A stretch of 6,569 nt of DNA from Actinomycetota bacterium (lineage in GTDB: Bacteria > Actinomycetota > Actinomycetes > Streptosporangiales > Streptosporangiaceae). Below, one piece after another: positions 6,283 to 6,569 of this stretch; within the stretch, counting starts at the first letter, position 1, and the number at the start of each line of letters is the position of its first letter. The notes beneath the pieces are model-generated. The model ran no database searches. It was not told the DNA's origin and worked only from the letters and a program-made list of their open reading frames with translations. A program made the translations under genes and the position numbers. The stretch lies in assembly GCA_003140115.1 (NCBI GenBank), contig PLIQ01000323.1:24770-31338 (forward strand), read 5' to 3'.

Positions 6283-6569
6283 ATGGATACTCTCGTACGG
6301 CTCACCGACGTGAGCAAGAGCTATGACAGCGACGGCCTGCCCGCGGTGGCGCACGTCACCATGGAGGTCGAGCGGGGTGAGTCGGTGGCGGTGATGGGGC
6401 CGTCCGGCAGCGGGAAGTCGACCCTGCTCAACTTGATCGCCGGGCTGGACCGGCCGACCCACGGCACCATCACGGTGGGCGGCGAGCGCGTGGAGGTGCT
6501 CAGCGAGACCGGCCTGGCCCGGTTCCGGCGGCGCCAGGTCGGGATGATCTTCCAGTTCTTCAACTTGCT
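6283..6569 (+). CDS. ABC transporter ATP-binding protein, LolD/MacB type (partial, cut by window end)
   Basis: The first 95 codons of an ABC ATPase, open to the last base of the window. It begins MDTLVRLTDVSKSY, carries the Walker A motif GPSGSGKST (39-47) followed by LLNLIAGLDRPTHGT, and reaches the Q-loop VGMIFQFFNL (86-95; Gln91). The combination of Walker A, LLNLIAGLD and a short Q-loop is characteristic of the LolD/MacB/FtsE-like family, whose partners are FtsX-type permeases used in lipoprotein handling or peptide/antibiotic efflux and sensing. The signature motif, Walker B and any permease lie beyond the window. The ATG at 6283 starts the domain at the usual point but has no clear Shine-Dalgarno sequence; an in-frame GTG at 6274 is possible. 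It is divergent from the sensor kinase, which suggests control by that two-component system. Confidence 0.92.
   Translation, partial: MDTLVRLTDVSKSYDSDGLPAVAHVTMEVERGESVAVMGPSGSGKSTLLNLIAGLDRPTHGTITVGGERVEVLSETGLARFRRRQVGMIFQFFNL

Noticed and set aside
6230..6313. Possible short leader peptide starting at ATG 6230, ahead of the ABC ATPase
   Set aside because: It is only about 27 codons, has no clear features, and runs out of frame into the ATPase gene, so it is probably chance.

Overview
The window is high-GC DNA with the strong G/C third-position bias of an actinomycete (Streptomyces, Streptosporangium or a relative). The gene families agree: a DesK/NarL-type two-component pair, a LolD/MacB-type ABC ATPase and an actinobacterial acyl-CoA synthetase. 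I cannot name the species.

The window falls into two blocks. Block 1 (bases 1-2097, + strand) holds the tail of an unidentified gene, a GT4-fold glycosyltransferase (78-1217) and a ThiG-like protein (1339-2097). The ThiG-like protein keeps the Schiff-base lysine of thiazole synthase. It has conservative Glu/Asp swaps at the two neighbouring acidic positions, lacks the usual C-terminal tail, and has no thiamine gene beside it. A ThiG paralogue next to a glycosyltransferase recalls BexX, the 2-thioglucose-forming enzyme of BE-7585A biosynthesis, which borrows sulfur-carrier proteins from primary metabolism. A thiosugar or other C-S-forming specialised pathway is therefore the most interesting reading, but it is inference.

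Block 2 (2094-6569) looks more like ordinary genome. On the - strand, in transcription order, are a GTG-started sensor histidine kinase (6121-4640), a response regulator coupled to it by an ATGA overlap (4643-3798), and an acyl-CoA synthetase (3779-2094) that starts 18 bp after the regulator stop. Divergent from the kinase, across a 161-bp promoter region, begins an ABC-transporter ATPase (6283 to the window end, truncated). It is a plausible target of the two-component system. The blocks meet tail to tail, with the ThiG-like and acyl-CoA synthetase stop codons overlapping by 4 bp.

Both two-component genes have 3' ends lengthened by tandem repeats. The kinase has three 30-bp, in-frame copies (10 residues each). 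The regulator has about six 17-19-bp copies that do not keep frame. Its tail has rare codons, including a TTA, and an AT-rich perfect palindrome just upstream of the acyl-CoA synthetase. This suggests a former intergenic region that is now read as protein. No RNA gene, CRISPR array, insertion sequence or gene-free stretch over 300 bases was seen.
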